Shown: piece after piece, positions 9,870 through 20,404 of the stretch
Numbering within the stretch: position 1 is the first letter of the stretch
How the letters are laid out: the number at the start of each line of letters is the position of its first letter
Source: Symsagittifera roscoffensis
Taxonomy: Eukaryota > Xenacoelomorpha > Acoela > Convolutidae
Assembly (NCBI RefSeq): GCF_963678635.1
Contig: NC_087069.1
Coordinates: forward strand, 41,503,883-41,530,830
Direction of reading: 5' to 3'
DNA length: 26,948 nt
Notes under the pieces: model-generated
The model's input: the letters and a program-made list of their open reading frames with translations, nothing else
Databases searched by the model: none
What the model was told of the DNA's origin: nothing
Translations under genes and position numbers: made by a program

Positions 9870-10245
9870 TCATTTTATATTGACAAAATTGTCTTTGCGA
9901 GAGCGACTGTTTTTCGATCTACTTTTTTGAGAAATGGTTCTACCAGTTCTACGCTTGTATTTATTTTTTCCACCTCCCAATTGTTTCCGAGCTGTTTTTG
10001 TTCCCACATCTTTTGCAAATGATTCGAGTTTTTTACGTCCACTAACAACTTCCCCAATCTCGGGAGCAGCGATTTCAAACAAATCTGCCCCAATCCTTTT
10101 CGCAGCTTGGACTATATATTTATTAATAAAGTGGATTGCAGGGATTGCAGTTCTCCCAAGAGTTTATGCAAGAGGTCCAAACCTCTTCCATTTGTCTTGC
10201 ATGTCCTCGAAATATGGGGAAATCTGCTGAATTTTGAGCAACCAT
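9870..10245 (-). pseudogene. Polinton A small basic core-like protein, frameshifted
   Basis: A likely ATG is at 10245-10243 (MVAQNSADFPIFRGHARQ). A frameshift near 10170 breaks the gene, and the remainder (9870-10082) reads FEIAAPEIGEVVSGRKKL, then DVGTKTARKQLGGGKNKYKR, with a Lys/Arg/Ser tail ending SRSRKDNFVNIK. This pattern matches a small, very basic protein that commonly lies next to capsid genes in Polintons; adenoviral core proteins are a functional analogy. Its probable job is DNA condensation or capsid-interior packing, by inference. It sits between minor and major capsid genes, about 20 bases after the minor capsid stop. The 3' end is better preserved than the 5' half. Confidence 0.7.
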
Positions 10246-10262
10246 TTCGTATGAAGTTTAAA

Positions 10263-11030
10263 TCAAAAATCTTGCGGAACAAGAGAACAACTCGAGTAAT
10301 TCCTACGGAGACGAAAAGAAGTTTTTTCGCCGGTACTATATCTTAGTTCTATCTTGATACTATGGAAAGAGTTTTTCAAAAGTTCTTTAAACTGTAAATT
10401 TGAAAAAAATAATTCATGTACTGTCCTGTAGAAATTATATCTCCAATTTTTTCTTTGGAGATGAAAAGAATACAACGCAATAAGGTAATTTTTGTATCAC
10501 CGACTATGTTATATTCTACAATATCACTGTATATCATCAAAGAATGTATTCTTACAATTTCGTAAGAATACTGAGGATAATGTGGTCCTTTTCCTTCATT
10601 ATAACCCCTGTTTGATTTTGCTCTAAGCCAGAACTTTGAATAAATACACTAATTGGCTCTCAGGTAAATGAACGGCAACCTTTTGAGTAATTTTGTCTAC
10701 TGATACAAAGATGCCGTTATATTCAAATGCTTGAGCACCTAGACGTTCTCGAATTTTGTTGCTCATGGCTACAACTATATCAACATTACTTGGATACAAC
10801 CCTGGTTCAATGTGCATCGGTAAAATCTTTCTTTTCTCGTCAGAAATTTTTCTTCCACCTACGAAAGTAAAATTTCTCTTTGTAACATTTTGGTACGAAG
10901 CAGGCTATGGTATTTTTGAAAATTGTAAAAGAAGTAAGACAATTATTCGGATAACCATTAAAAGAAGCGTTGGAAACTAACTGAATTGTAAAAGAATCAA
11001 TGACAACTGATCGATAGAAGTTTAGTTTAA
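10263..11030 (-). pseudogene. Polinton A minor capsid (penton-like) protein, degenerate
   Basis: The minus-strand reading begins about 11030 with FYRSVVIDSFTIQLVSNASF, continues at 10623-10817 with MHIEPGLYPSNVDIVVAMSN, then FVSVDKITQKVAVHLPE, and ends at 10263-10475 with LKNSFHSIKIELRYSTGE. These are landmarks of the single-jelly-roll minor capsid protein of Polintons. The expected start codon is lost. A short internal part after FTIFKN looks deleted, and at least three frames are used, so it is a pseudogene. Its 5' end lies only a few bases from the GATTTA target site of Polinton B, which separates it from the integrase gene. Confidence 0.75.
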
Positions 11031-11035
11031 AATAT

Positions 11036-11041
11036 GATTTA
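11036..11041 (+). repeat. Target-site duplication, left copy (GATTTA)
   Basis: GATTTA immediately precedes the AGTAGTA tip of Polinton B and is repeated directly after the other tip at 24645-24650. Six base pairs is the length expected for Polinton integration. Confidence 0.92.
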
Positions 11042-11077
11042 AGTAGTATATGTTGGATGAATTCAGCCGCAGGCTGG

Positions 11078-11126
11078 GTGCTGACCCCCATGTATTAACG
11101 TAGGCTACAGAGTATCCGGTCAGCAC
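11078..11126. repeat. Terminal stem-loop, left end of Polinton B
   Basis: GTGCTGACC (11078-11086) and GGTCAGCAC (11118-11126) form a perfect 9-bp stem with a 31-nt loop, 36 bp from the tip. Loop length matches Polinton A although the stem sequence differs. Confidence 0.8.
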
Positions 11127-13169
11127 GCTATGTATTAACATAGGCTATAGATTTCCCAATAAAATAAGATAGGGAATAGGTTTCCCAATGTATTAAGATA
11201 GCAGGTTTCAGATGATAAGATGATGAGTTTCAGAAAAAATTTTGACGCCCGAACGATTTGAGCTCAATTTTGCCGATACTTGCGTTTCTTAGCTAGCTTC
11301 TACGGTTTAGATGTTTTGATTATTGTTTTATAGGTTTGATTCAACGAGAAAAATTTTGGCTCGCATTATCTAATTGTTAACTATTACTGATTAATTACGT
11401 GTAGGTTGTAGATTTATTGTTTTTTATTTAATTTTATGGTACATGGTAAGTCAATGGTAAGCGTTTTTTGGCAAAAACTTGGAGTTTTTGTCACAAAAAT
11501 TGAAAATTTTTCATAAAAACTTTAAAACACTATAAGATTTGTTGTAATTCGATCTATTTTATTGGATAATCTTACTTTCTATCTACCTGAATTTATGCCG
11601 AAACATACTGAAACTTCGATAAAAGTCAAATTTTTGGAAAAAATTGCAAAAAATTCTAGCTTCTTGCAAAATTTTCAAAGTTTTCGGAAAAAATTGCAAA
11701 AATTTCAAAATTTGTTGAACAAACTGCAAAATTTTGGAAAGAACTTCAGAAGACTCAAAGTTTGGCTAGTTTTTTGTTACTTCTGATCTAATTAAGTAAA
11801 AAAAAATACGTTTAGAGTTTAAAATTGTGCTCAAATTGTAATTCAATTGGCATCATGTTGAGACACTGATACGAAACTTTGAATAGAAATATGGATTTTT
11901 CCACAAATTTCTCTCAAAATGAAGAAATACGATGAAACTTACCCCAATTTTAGCTGAAAAGTGGATTATATAATGCTGTGAACAAATAAATTTCATATTA
12001 GCTGAATCAATATTAATAATTCCGATTTCTCGGGAAAGTAAGGTAATTACTCGTAATTTTCGAGAAAATAAAAATTAATCAATGCTATCCAAAGTTTTCC
12101 ATTTTCAACCTTTCATTTGTGTAACTAACTGGTTTTGTGTTCAATTCAAGGAGAATTCACCTTATAATCTCAATTCAATTGAACAATAAGAGCAATATTA
12201 ATTCAAATTTCTAGATCAAATTCCATGATCCAGCTCCTTCTCAGTATTTTTCTCAAAGAATAACACAAACTTGTACAAAAAATCCAAATTCTGAGACGTT
12301 TTAACCTTATTATTAAAAATAAGTTCCAGATCACTGAGAAAATTTGAATATTTTACTGCTAAAATTGACTAAAAATGGGGTATATTTCTCTCAACAGTAT
12401 ATTAGATTGTATGATATTCAACAAAATCTTCTTCAAAACTGATGATTATCTCTGTTGCTTCTTCAACATAATTTTCATGGTTTTTCTGTAGGAATTTTTT
12501 ATGTCCTTAGCTTATTCTTGCTTTCTGCTTACTGCATATTTTCGCTCTTGATGTCACTTTGCAAGAAAGTTTAGTCATAACTGAGGAATTTAAGAGAAAA
12601 TAGTTAGAATGAACAATTAGAGATAAAGTTAGAACAGATAACGTCTAATTATTACCATCTAATTTGTACATATTCTGCTGTAGATTACTTTTTTTAGCTG
12701 CTATTTCAGCAAAAACCCACATTTTGAGACCATTAAATATCAGTTTTCTTGCAAAATAGTTTGTAATTTGCTTTTTGTTCTTGATTTTTGTCGGAAGTTC
12801 TCTCAAAAATGTCGAAGTGAGAAATAATCGCCGATATTTTAAGCATTCGAAAGCACAAACATAGATTGAGAATAGAAAGGTGTATTTTTGCGTTGATTTC
12901 TTAGAATAAATTAAGAGCAGTTCTATTGTTTATAATCTGCAAAACCTTCGGAAGTAGAAATACGCAAGGAAACTTAGGTCCATGTTTCTGCAAAATTTAT
13001 AACATCTAAAAGATCTGTTCTCAAAACATCACTTAAGGAAATGAAATCAAAGTGAAAACTGTAACAATTGAATATTTTTGCAAAATTTATTAGGCAAAAA
13101 CTCTATAATTCAACGTAATTTTCTAATTGAAAAAAAAGCAGATTTTTTAAATATTTTTTAGAAGCTAAA

Positions 13170-13985
13170 CAGAAGTAAACGTTTGGAGTTGGGCTTACTT
13201 CACAACAAATTTTTTTCAAAAATTCTGAATTTTCATATTAGGTAACCTAGTGTATCAAATGATAAAAAATGTTCCAAACATTACATTTTTATGTTGGATT
13301 TTTTCTCAAGATATAAAACATAAGCAAAACTTTTTAAAAAATCTCTAAAATTCTAATGAATTAAATTGAGTTTGATATTTTTCTCAGTTTCTGCTTCAGC
13401 TACTATCTTCCAATTTAATCCAATTTGAATAAAGTTTTATCTGACAATTGAGTTTAAGATGGAAAAGTGTATCATTTCAACGAACGTTCATTAATCTGAA
13501 GCAGAATTATTACCATAAATCCTTTAAAAAAATTCAAATTTTTTTCTCGACCTGAAAACTGTTGGTTGCTGTTTCAACTCTTTCTATATTGAAAACTATT
13601 TTTGGTTGAAAATGATGTATATTATAATCTTGAAGTTTTCAAATGTTAGTAAAACATTTTTTCACATTTTCCAGGGCAGTTAACAATTTCTTTTATAAAT
13701 CGTAGAAAGAAAAGCAAAAGAAAACCATAATTCTTAGTGAATCAGACCCCAATATCTTCTACGCACTACTCTAAGATTACTTTTACAAGCACTAAGCAAG
13801 GAAAATTTTAAATTGGTTACTAGGCAAAACCTTTCAATTAATCGATGTTTTATAAACATCCATTTTTTAAATAGTATTTCAACAAATACTTAAGCACTCA
13901 CTAGCGTACTTGATTCACTTTTACTACAAACTTATCGCAGCAAAATCTCCGCAAGCTTGCAATCAATGAAGTTTTTAATGTAGAA
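13170..13985. other. Segment present only in the left arm
   Basis: Left and right arms match on both sides of this segment (AAGCTAAACAGAA before it, TTTTCGGATTGATTTCC after it). The right arm has only about 190 bp of different sequence at the equivalent place (about 22320-22510). I see no ORF, terminal repeat or clear target duplication, so it could be an insertion on the left or a replacement/deletion on the right. Confidence 0.6.
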
Positions 13986-14212
13986 TAAAAATTTTCGGAT
14001 TGATTTCCATTGAAAGTTTTACGACAATTTGAACTCGATTATTGCTGGTTTTATCATCAATCAGAACCTTTGAAAAAAAAATAAGAAATAACAGAACAAG
14101 AATCATGATGAAAAATCTGTGAAATTTTTACTAGAAATTTTTCAAGTTTAGTGTATAGACTTTTGAGATTCAGTAAAAATTATTTTTCAAAGGATTTTCT
14201 ACTTTGTTTTTA

Positions 14213-14461
14213 TTAATAATATATTATTTTTAGCTTATCTCGGAGTGTGTTTGGAGAGTGTTGAGCACATAGTTTAACATTATGTTGACAATGCTTCTTC
14301 TTGATATGATTAGTAAGTTCCTCGCTGCTATATGTATAAAAGTTACAATTGGAACACTTTAAAACGCCACAGTGCTTTCGAGGTCTTGACGCGTATAAGC
14401 GAGTGTATTCTCTGCCACTTTCAAGACATGCAATTCTTTCGTTTCTATTCAGTGAGGGCAT
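14213..14461 (-). CDS. Zinc-finger protein, left-arm copy
   Basis: This intact 82-codon minus-strand ORF has an ATG at 14461. It encodes a classical C2H2 finger (CSNCNFYTYSSEELTNHIKKK then HC; Cys pair near residues 36 and 39, His pair near 52 and 57). A second possible zinc site at the N-terminus is damaged: the motif reads ACLESGREY, where the right-arm copy has CLSCGRE, so one cysteine is changed. A small DNA-binding regulator of the element is the likely role (inference). It lies entirely in the inverted repeat, so the element carries two convergent-to-outside copies, both pointing toward the tips. Confidence 0.7.
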   Translation of the reverse strand: MPSLNRNERIACLESGREYTRLYASRPRKHCGVLKCSNCNFYTYSSEELTNHIKKKHCQHNVKLCAQHSPNTLRDKLKIIYY

Positions 14462-14676
14462 CTCAATAAGTAGAAAAAGAAAAAATGGGAGATTCAGAAA
14501 GTCCCAACTTTTTAGAAGAGAAAATTGAATAGCCTCAAAAAATGATTAAAAGTGAGTAAAAACAGTACATTTCTTAAACAATTGTTCTTAACGTGAAAGA
14601 AAATCAGTTAGATATGCTATTTAGCCTAGCTGAAATTAAAATCATCCGTCTAAACATAGAGTTCTCAAAAGTTTTG

Positions 14677-14805
14677 CTATCAACCAATCAGAATCGAGCC
14701 TTCATTATAAGGAAACTTTTATCTTTTCTGATATCAACCAATCAGAATCGAGGTTCAATGGTCATGGAATTTTCAATAAAATTAATGTCAACCAATCAAA
14801 ACTGA
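14677..14805 (+). repeat. Three ~54-bp units with CAACCAATCAGAATCGAG
   Basis: The motif ATCAACCAATCAGAATCGAG occurs near 14678, 14733 and (variant) 14788 at the inner end of the left arm, just 5' of the zinc-finger gene. The right arm has the inverse series at about 21435-21620. CCAAT boxes are classical NF-Y promoter sites, so these could be the promoter of the zinc-finger gene. Confidence 0.6.
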
Positions 14806-15121
14806 TTTCTACTTCTCATGGATTTTTCAACAATTTTGATATTGTTTGTAGATATCAAGGATTTCTTCACAGTGTTTGTGGTAATAACCAATAAGAATGA
14901 AGTATTCACAGATTTTAAAATACTTTGTAAATCAGAACCAAACTATTTTTTATAAAACTTCCCAATCAATCATTTTAATTGAATTGTTCTAAGATTGCTA
15001 ACACATACATTTGACACCAAAGTGATATAAATGAGATTTCTTGTCTGATTTATATCTTTTTTTTTCAATGCTCAATTCAAATTTTGAAATTTCAATCAAA
15101 ATTTTTTCATTTGTTCTTTTT

Positions 15122-15510
15122 CTAACCAGTGAAAAGAGAAATTACCAAAAAATAGATTTTTAATGTTTTCTGTCTAGTAAATTGTAATATACACAACTGG
15201 AAGTTTTTTAAATTTAGAAAATCGATTAAAAGATATTCGGACAAATCTAGATTTTGTATTTGTATCAAATTCAAAACAGTAATCGAAATGATGTTCCTTA
15301 TCTTCAATATTTGTTTCATAGACTCTTCCATTCTTTTGTTTTATACTGATCGACCACTCAATTATAGTTAGTTCTTCTAAATAAAAACATAATTGATAAA
15401 CCTGGCAGTCCTCTTCTTTTCTGAAATCTCCTCTCCATCTTTTCAACAGAATTATTGAACTTTCTGTGTTTTTATACAATTTAAAACTAATATAATTTCC
15501 ATCAACGTCA
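15122..15510 (-). CDS. Unknown ORF, possible exon
   Basis: The frame is open on the minus strand from about 15510 to the stop at 15122. The first ATG codes a 119-to-101-residue product depending on the start; MYKNTESSIILLKRWRGDF is the ATG at 15479. Upstream in-frame residues (GDVDGNYISFKL) follow a possible splice acceptor, so this may be the last exon of a longer gene. The sequence has three Cys, a WSISIKQKNG segment, and ends in alternating hydrophobic strands (RFVRISFNRFSKFKKLPVVY). That C-terminal pattern recalls the start of a PC4-type domain, but this is weak. It is in the same orientation as the other core genes on this side. Confidence 0.4.
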
Positions 15511-16059
15511 CCTGTTCACCACTTTTTTTTTGTTTTTTTTGTAGTAGTTCAACCTTAAAATTTGATAAATGTTCATTTCAGACATTGAAAACGCTTTTGA
15601 TAGGAACATATTTCTTACTGAAATTAACAAAGAAACTTGAAAAAACTCGAATTGTTGTACCATTTTAACTTATTTGTAATCAACATAAAACGTTTTTCAC
15701 TTATTTAGAGACTGACTAGATTTAAGTTAATGCATGTAGCCAATCAAAACCCTAAACTAAGGCAATTGAAAACAACAAAATTCAAAAATTCGAAAAATAA
15801 TGATAATGTTACAACTAACTATACATTTTATTCGTAATTTTGTTCAAAACAGACAAATTTTACTTAAATTTTGATAAATAAACAAATACTGGAAAATTTA
15901 TTGATAATTGGATAGTGTTTTATGTCAACTTTGATTGAATTTTTATGTTTTGTCTGACTTTTTTCAGATATCCCAGCTCTAAATTTGCACTTCAGTGACA
16001 AAAGATAGTCTTGAACCAACAATATTTCAATAAACAAACTTATAAAACATCACAAAGCC
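15511..16059. other. AT-rich spacer, nothing clear
   Basis: I see homopolymer-rich DNA, including T tracts at 15523-15540, and one CCAATCAAAA box near 15741. No convincing ORF, RNA gene or repeat. It could contain upstream exons of the 15122-15510 ORF. Confidence 0.4.
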
Positions 16060-16692
16060 TTACTGAGGTTTACAATTGTCAACAAACATAAGGTCTTTCA
16101 AAGTTTGGGACATTTCTTTGAATTCGTTCAAAATATAGTTGACATAGGCAATTTGTTTCATTGCTTCATTCTCTTTTGCAGTGAAGAGTCGAATCTGAAT
16201 GTAGGGTGGCTTGTTCATACTGTACTTCTTGATTATGACACACACCCTCCTCATGTTGTGTTTTGCTGGTAATTCATATACTCTATTACAGATCTCAAGA
16301 TTCTGATCCATAATTGATTCTTTGCCAGATTTGGCTTCCTATATAGGTACGAGTCCAATGTTTTCATCATCGTGAATAACAGTATTCCGGATTGCCGATA
16401 AAGCTTCACCTTCTTTTTCACTAAGATAGACTTGTTGGGAATTTTCAAATTGTCGCAAATTGTTAATTTTTAATAGTTCAAAGCAGGGCTCAAAATAAAA
16501 TTTCCCATTGTAGGATTTTTGGAACCAAACAAATCTCCTAATTCTTGTTTGATTTTTTGAGAATTCAATGTAATTGGTACTAGTGTTTTTTCTTGTACAA
16601 TTTTGAAGACCCAAACTGATCAGATGAAGAAAAATGAGAAAAATGATTTTGAGATAAAATGAAATTGAAAGTAAGCAATATGAGTCATTCAC
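16060..16692 (-). pseudogene. PC4-like two-unit protein with in-frame TAG
   Basis: One minus-strand frame runs from ATG 16692 to the stop at 16060 with a single TAG at 16341-16339 (210 codons). A hydrophobic N-terminus (FYLKIIFLIFLHLISLGL) could be a signal peptide or a read-in from a wrong start. Two similar halves follow. The first reads RIRRFVWFQKSYNGKFYF, then VYLSEKEGEALSAI; the second reads NMRRVCVIIKKYSMNKPPYI, then EAMKQIAYVNYIL. Strands ending in a helix after a basic R-x-F/V pattern resemble the PC4/SUB1 ssDNA-binding fold. A role in binding replicating element DNA is inferred, at odds with a signal peptide. It diverges from the plus-strand gene at 16816. Confidence 0.5.
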
Positions 16693-16775
16693 TTAACCAT
16701 AAAAGGAAATGAACCTATAATTGGAATTTTTGAGTGAAGTTTTCAATTATGGAATTGTCTAGGTGTTAGTGTTTG

Positions 16776-16783
16776 TATATAAG
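16776..16783 (+). promoter_or_regulatory. TATA-like box of the 16816 gene
   Basis: TATATAAG lies 33-40 bases upstream of the ATG at 16816 in the 124-bp gap between divergent genes. Position and sequence fit a eukaryotic core promoter with a very short leader. Confidence 0.5.
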
Positions 16784-16815
16784 TCCACATTTCTCAGCAA
16801 AAATCATTCTTCCCA

Positions 16816-17439
16816 ATGGCTGCTGCTATGTGTCACGCTCTTCTCAGCTTTTATTCAGATTTTTGTAAAAAATTGCTATTTATTTAGTGTTTTTACGATA
16901 AATATATAGTAACCAATTGTTTTTGTGTCTCTACTCACAAATCTTACTGTTCTTTGGAGAATTATAAGTTCCATTTGGTTTTAATAGGAATATTTCTTAG
17001 CCAAATTGTTCAGAGATTAGATAAATATGTATACATATATCAAAAAATTGACTGTCTTTACACTTTGTTAAAACACAGATTCTATTCAAGTATTGTTACC
17101 TCAAGCGGAGAAATGTTCAATCAGCTTAGTCGAGTAGTTCAACATAATTTAGGATGGAAAAGAGCCAAAAAGATTCCTAGTATTGCAAAGAAACGACAAA
17201 TTCGCAAAAAATTGAGGAGACATTATTTATGTTCCAACCAGAAACTGGCTTCCACACAAACTCTTGGTTCAGCGTTTCTGGTTATAATTCAAAAAATTCA
17301 GAACTCAAAATACGATTCTGATTTGTTCAAGAGTTTTGATTGCTTTATTGCTTGTCATTGTCTTGTGCATAGTGATTATGTAAGCTTTGTGGTAAAATTA
17401 TCAATTGTCTTCAAATGTGTTCCTAAAAGTTTAAACTGA
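16816..17439 (+). pseudogene. Unknown gene shared by Polintons A and B, in-frame TAG
   Basis: From ATG 16816 (MAAAMCHALLSFYSDF) the same frame continues to the stop at 17437-17439, 207 codons, with one TAG at 16885-16887. The partner gene in Polinton A (26621 onward) starts MASAMCQAYSTFYSDY and matches again over the segment with SLENYKFHLVLIG here and PVENCKFHVVLIG there. Both contain a C-V-S-x-H-x-S-x-C-like cluster, a possible metal site. The C-terminal half is very basic (WKRAKKIPSIAKKRQIRKKL), suggesting nucleic-acid binding. I know no family for it. Conservation in two elements suggests a Polinton gene and not random cargo. Confidence 0.6.
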
Positions 17440-17551
17440 TAAATCTTTAAAAACTAAGCTTTAGTTCAGGAACACTTTTTTCAGATGAAAAGAAAAACCA
17501 ATTTACAAAAAAGGGAAATTTGAAAAAATGTGTAAAAAGACAAAAATTGAT

Positions 17552-18167
17552 TTAGTTTTCGAGCTCCTTGTCACTTTCTTCTTCCTGTGCCACACATTGT
17601 TTTCTTCTAAACAGAGCTAAGTTATCCGGTTGAACCTTCAATTTTTCTTTCTTGTACCTTGTATCACGAGTTTTTTCAATTGTCCAACAATCATGCAGGG
17701 AAATTCTTAGAGGTTTGAAATTTTTCTTCGGATCTCTGTAGAAGATGTCAAATTCAACCTTTTTTTCAAAAATAATCATTTGTAGTAAATGTTCACTTGA
17801 AAGCAAATGAAAACTATTTCCGTATCCCAGATCCAAAACCTCATCAACATTTTTTCATTTGATCATATGAATCATATGAGTACGTTTTTCTCCAATTTGA
17901 CTTAGACTTTGCCAATTCTTTTATAAATTCTCTAACTCTTTTACTCTCGAGTTCCTTCCATTCTGAAAGATCCATAATAATTTTCTCACTAGCCTGGGAG
18001 ATTTTATTAAATTTGAGCATCTGGACAGTTTCGATACCAAGTTCAAACTGGATGCAGTAACTCGCCCGTTCTATTATGATTCGATTCAAAGTTTGAGATA
18101 GATTTCCGTTTCTTTTAAAAATTCTACTCATGTTGATAGAATGAACTGAACCGTAGAAGATTTTCAA
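17552..18167 (-). pseudogene. Tandem PC4-like ssDNA-binding protein, one frameshift
   Basis: Frames 17844-18167 and 17552-17836 join if one A is removed from the run near 17850-17855 (about 203 codons). The first half has CIQFELGIETVQMLKF, then EKIIMDLSEWKELESKR. The second has QMIIFEKKVEFDIFYRDPKK, then FKPLRISLHDCW. The second half follows the PC4/SUB1 pattern: a K-x-x-x-D-I strand, D-x-K turn, KP, then ISL and Trp before the helix. The tail is acidic (EEESDKELEN), as in other PC4 proteins. PC4 binds single-stranded DNA in transcription and replication; here it may coat element DNA (inference). The frameshift could be a mutation or sequencing error. Confidence 0.55.
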
Positions 18168-19166
18168 ATGAAATGAAATTTATTTTTTTTCAGCTATAGA
18201 TTTTGTTGATTTTCTCAAAAAGTTACCTGAAATCATTCAAAAAATTTGCAACACTTGGTTGACTTTAATTGTTTATCAAGGATTTTGTAGAATAAGAATT
18301 GTTTGTTGACTAAGGTTTTTCGAAAAGGAAGAATTTAATTGAAAAGTTTTCCTATTGTTTACAACCTTCGTTGCGTATTTTTATTTAGATTTAACAAACT
18401 AGTAAAATAACGAAAACTCACAAATTTTTTTAATCAACCTCATCACTTTAGAGTTAGTTCTGGAATTCTGATTGGTTAAATTTTAGTGGATAATTCTATT
18501 TTATCTGTAGATTTTAATCTGTGGATTATAAAAATTAGAAGACTCTAGAATTTAATGAATAACTACGTCAATTCCTCTGATGGAAATACTTCACAACTTT
18601 TACTGTTCTATAAAAGTTAGAGTGTAATGACGTGTTTTTCTTAGGTGGAATTACTTTTTTATTAACTAAATCAATCAAAAGACGTCTTCTTAGCTCAGTA
18701 GAGGAATCATGTCAGACCCTCTGAATGGCTTTTTCAAATAAATTCTTTTATGATAATTGAATATTTGTTACAAGAATCTTGTCAAAATTAATTTTTTTCT
18801 AGCTTGAACAGTTTTTAACATTTAAAAAAAATATTTTTTTACGTGTACCAAAAATTCTCTCAAGAGTTTTTGCAAAATGAATAAAACTCTAAGAATTCTA
18901 ATTTTATTTCTTAAATGACAAAGCAAAAAACGCAGAACTTTTTTTTTATAAGAAGCATGCTGACTTATTGCTTAGAAAACTTCTATTTTGATGACTTTCA
19001 TCGCTATTCCCTTTGTTACTACCTTGGTTTTGTATTGTTTCTGATCAGCAGACATGCAAAAATTAGTTTTCTGAATGATTAAATTGCCAATAAAAATTTT
19101 CATAAAGATTAGTAATTAACTGTGCAAGAAAAATTGTGATGATTTATTCGGCCAAGATGCTAAAAG
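18168..19166. other. AT-rich spacer without clear genes
   Basis: No ORF of note on either strand. There is a TTTTTTTCAG splice-acceptor-like string near 18184-18194 on the plus strand and one CTGATTGG (inverse CCAAT) box near 18468. Long A and T tracts dominate. Confidence 0.4.
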
Positions 19167-19535
19167 TGTTTTAACTTTTTCTGCAAATCGCAAAAATTGT
19201 TTCATTTTTTCGACAAATTGCAAAATTTGTTTCAGTTTTTTTCAACAGAATACGAAACGTGTTTTTTTTCTTCAGCAAGATGGGAAAAGTGTTTCAATTT
19301 TTTCAAGCGCATGCGACAAGTGTTTCACTTTTTTCGTACAAATTCGAAAATTGTTTTAATTTTTTCGACAAAAGATGAAATGTGTTTCACTTGTTTCCTA
19401 CAAAATGCGACAAGTTTTTCAATGTTTTTGACAATATGCGAAAAGTGTTTCACTTTTTCTTTTGACAAAATGCGAAAAGCGTTTCAATTTTTTCTACAAA
19501 GTGCGAAAAGTGTTTGACTTTTTTTGTCAAGATGA
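19167..19535 (+). repeat. Minisatellite, about 12 units of 30-33 bp
   Basis: Units begin TGTTTCAATTTTTTC and end with a variant of ACAAAATGCGAAAAG. Starts at about 19167, 19198, 19228, 19260, 19290 and onward at the same pace. The unit is close to three helical turns and combines a T tract with a GCGAAAAG core. It is in the core of Polinton B, upstream of nothing recognisable. Confidence 0.85.
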
Positions 19536-19792
19536 AAAAACTATCAGGTATTTTTCATTTGTGTGCAATTTTTCTATTGTTTTTTTTCTATCATATGTGT
19601 GGAAAAATTATTCGAGTTTCTTAAAATATGTGCCAGTTCGGAGCACTAAATTAAGTTCTAATTGTTCTAATTGTTTTTCAAGGATTACCCTGATCCTCTC
19701 ATCTATTCTCATAATTAAAATGAAATTGAAGAAATTAATTAATTACGAATATTAAAGTTAATGCCAAACAACATTTATTTACAAAAAAATAC

Positions 19793-20320
19793 TCAATCAA
19801 AGATCTGTTGAACGCTCTTGAAGTTCTCTATAGAACGCAGAGCTGGACGAGGTTCTATTGCTGGCGGTTGTTGTGGAGTTGGCGGCGTCATTGTTTCTGA
19901 GAAATTCTCATCTTCATCTACTGTGATGGGGTTTTTGGCTGATCCTGCTTCCTCTCACGGAAAAAGGAAGTAGTCGACTGGTTGAGCTACAAATCTTGAG
20001 TCAGGAATCTCGGGGTAGTTCATTCCCACGTGATCAGAAACTTCCTCCATCATTTGCATTTCTTCAAGTTGGTTCTCTGTCATGGGTACTTGTGTCATAT
20101 GATGCTCGTTGAATTCCCTTTGCATCACTTCCACCATGTGCCAGACTTGGATTGGGATGTCCATTCGTGCCAGAAAAACTCCAGAGACTGTTTCTCGCAC
20201 TGGAATTTGTACTAGATCAGGCAAAATACTACAGAGTACATGAGGTTGCTGTTTTTCACTGAGGAAATTATTTTGGGCAATAAACTGAGTTAAAGAGTAA
20301 AAACAAGAAAGAGCTGAAAG
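19793..20320 (-). pseudogene. Orphan gene of richer composition, in-frame TGA
   Basis: The minus-strand frame is open from 20362 to 19958, stops at TGA (19957-19955), then stays open for 53 codons to a TGA at 19793. A CTTTCAG acceptor at 20320-20314 is the likely exon start; no upstream ATG is visible. Landmarks: VRETVSGVFLARMDIPIQVW, a Met/Glu-rich helical stretch (ENQLEEMQMMEEVSDHVG), YPEIPDSRFVAQPVDYF, and after the stop a Pro-rich acidic tail (TPPTPQQPPAIEPRPALRS). Composition is visibly less AT-rich than its surroundings, suggesting purifying selection or host origin. No family recognised. The continuity across the TGA suggests recent inactivation. Confidence 0.6.
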
Positions 20321-20404
20321 AGGAGGTAGTTGACGGTAGTTAAGTTGAAAATAAAATGACTTTTAATTAGGTGTCAGGTGTACCTTTAACTCGAATGTGT
20401 GGGT

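Larger units (their letters stand above)
11042..14850 (+). repeat. Left terminal inverted repeat of Polinton B
   Basis: This arm aligns by eye with the reverse complement of 21450-24644. Landmarks include the tip, the CAGGTTTCAGATG block (11206), TGGATAATCTTACTTTCTATC (about 11562), AGCATTATATAATCC, the zinc-finger gene, and CTACTTCTCATGGATTTTTC at the inner end. It has an internal segment of about 800 bp (13170-13985) that the right arm lacks. Apart from the zinc-finger gene it appears non-coding; other ORFs here are AT-rich chance frames. Confidence 0.88.

Noticed and set aside
11562-11786. Plus ORF of 74 codons in the left arm
   Set aside because: Lys/Phe/Gln-rich translation of AAATTGCAAAATTT-type simple repeats; not conserved in the right arm.
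14593-14805. Plus ORF in the left arm containing three STNQNR-like repeats
   Set aside because: The peptide repeat comes from the CCAATCAGAAT DNA repeats, and the right arm does not keep the frame.
17844-17860. Programmed frameshift at the A run in the PC4-like gene
   Set aside because: The shift needed is +1 and the run is not in the phase of a -1 slippery heptamer; an indel is more likely.
19197-19517. Plus ORF of 106 codons
   Set aside because: It is made of the 31-bp minisatellite; the phenylalanine-rich product is just the T tracts.
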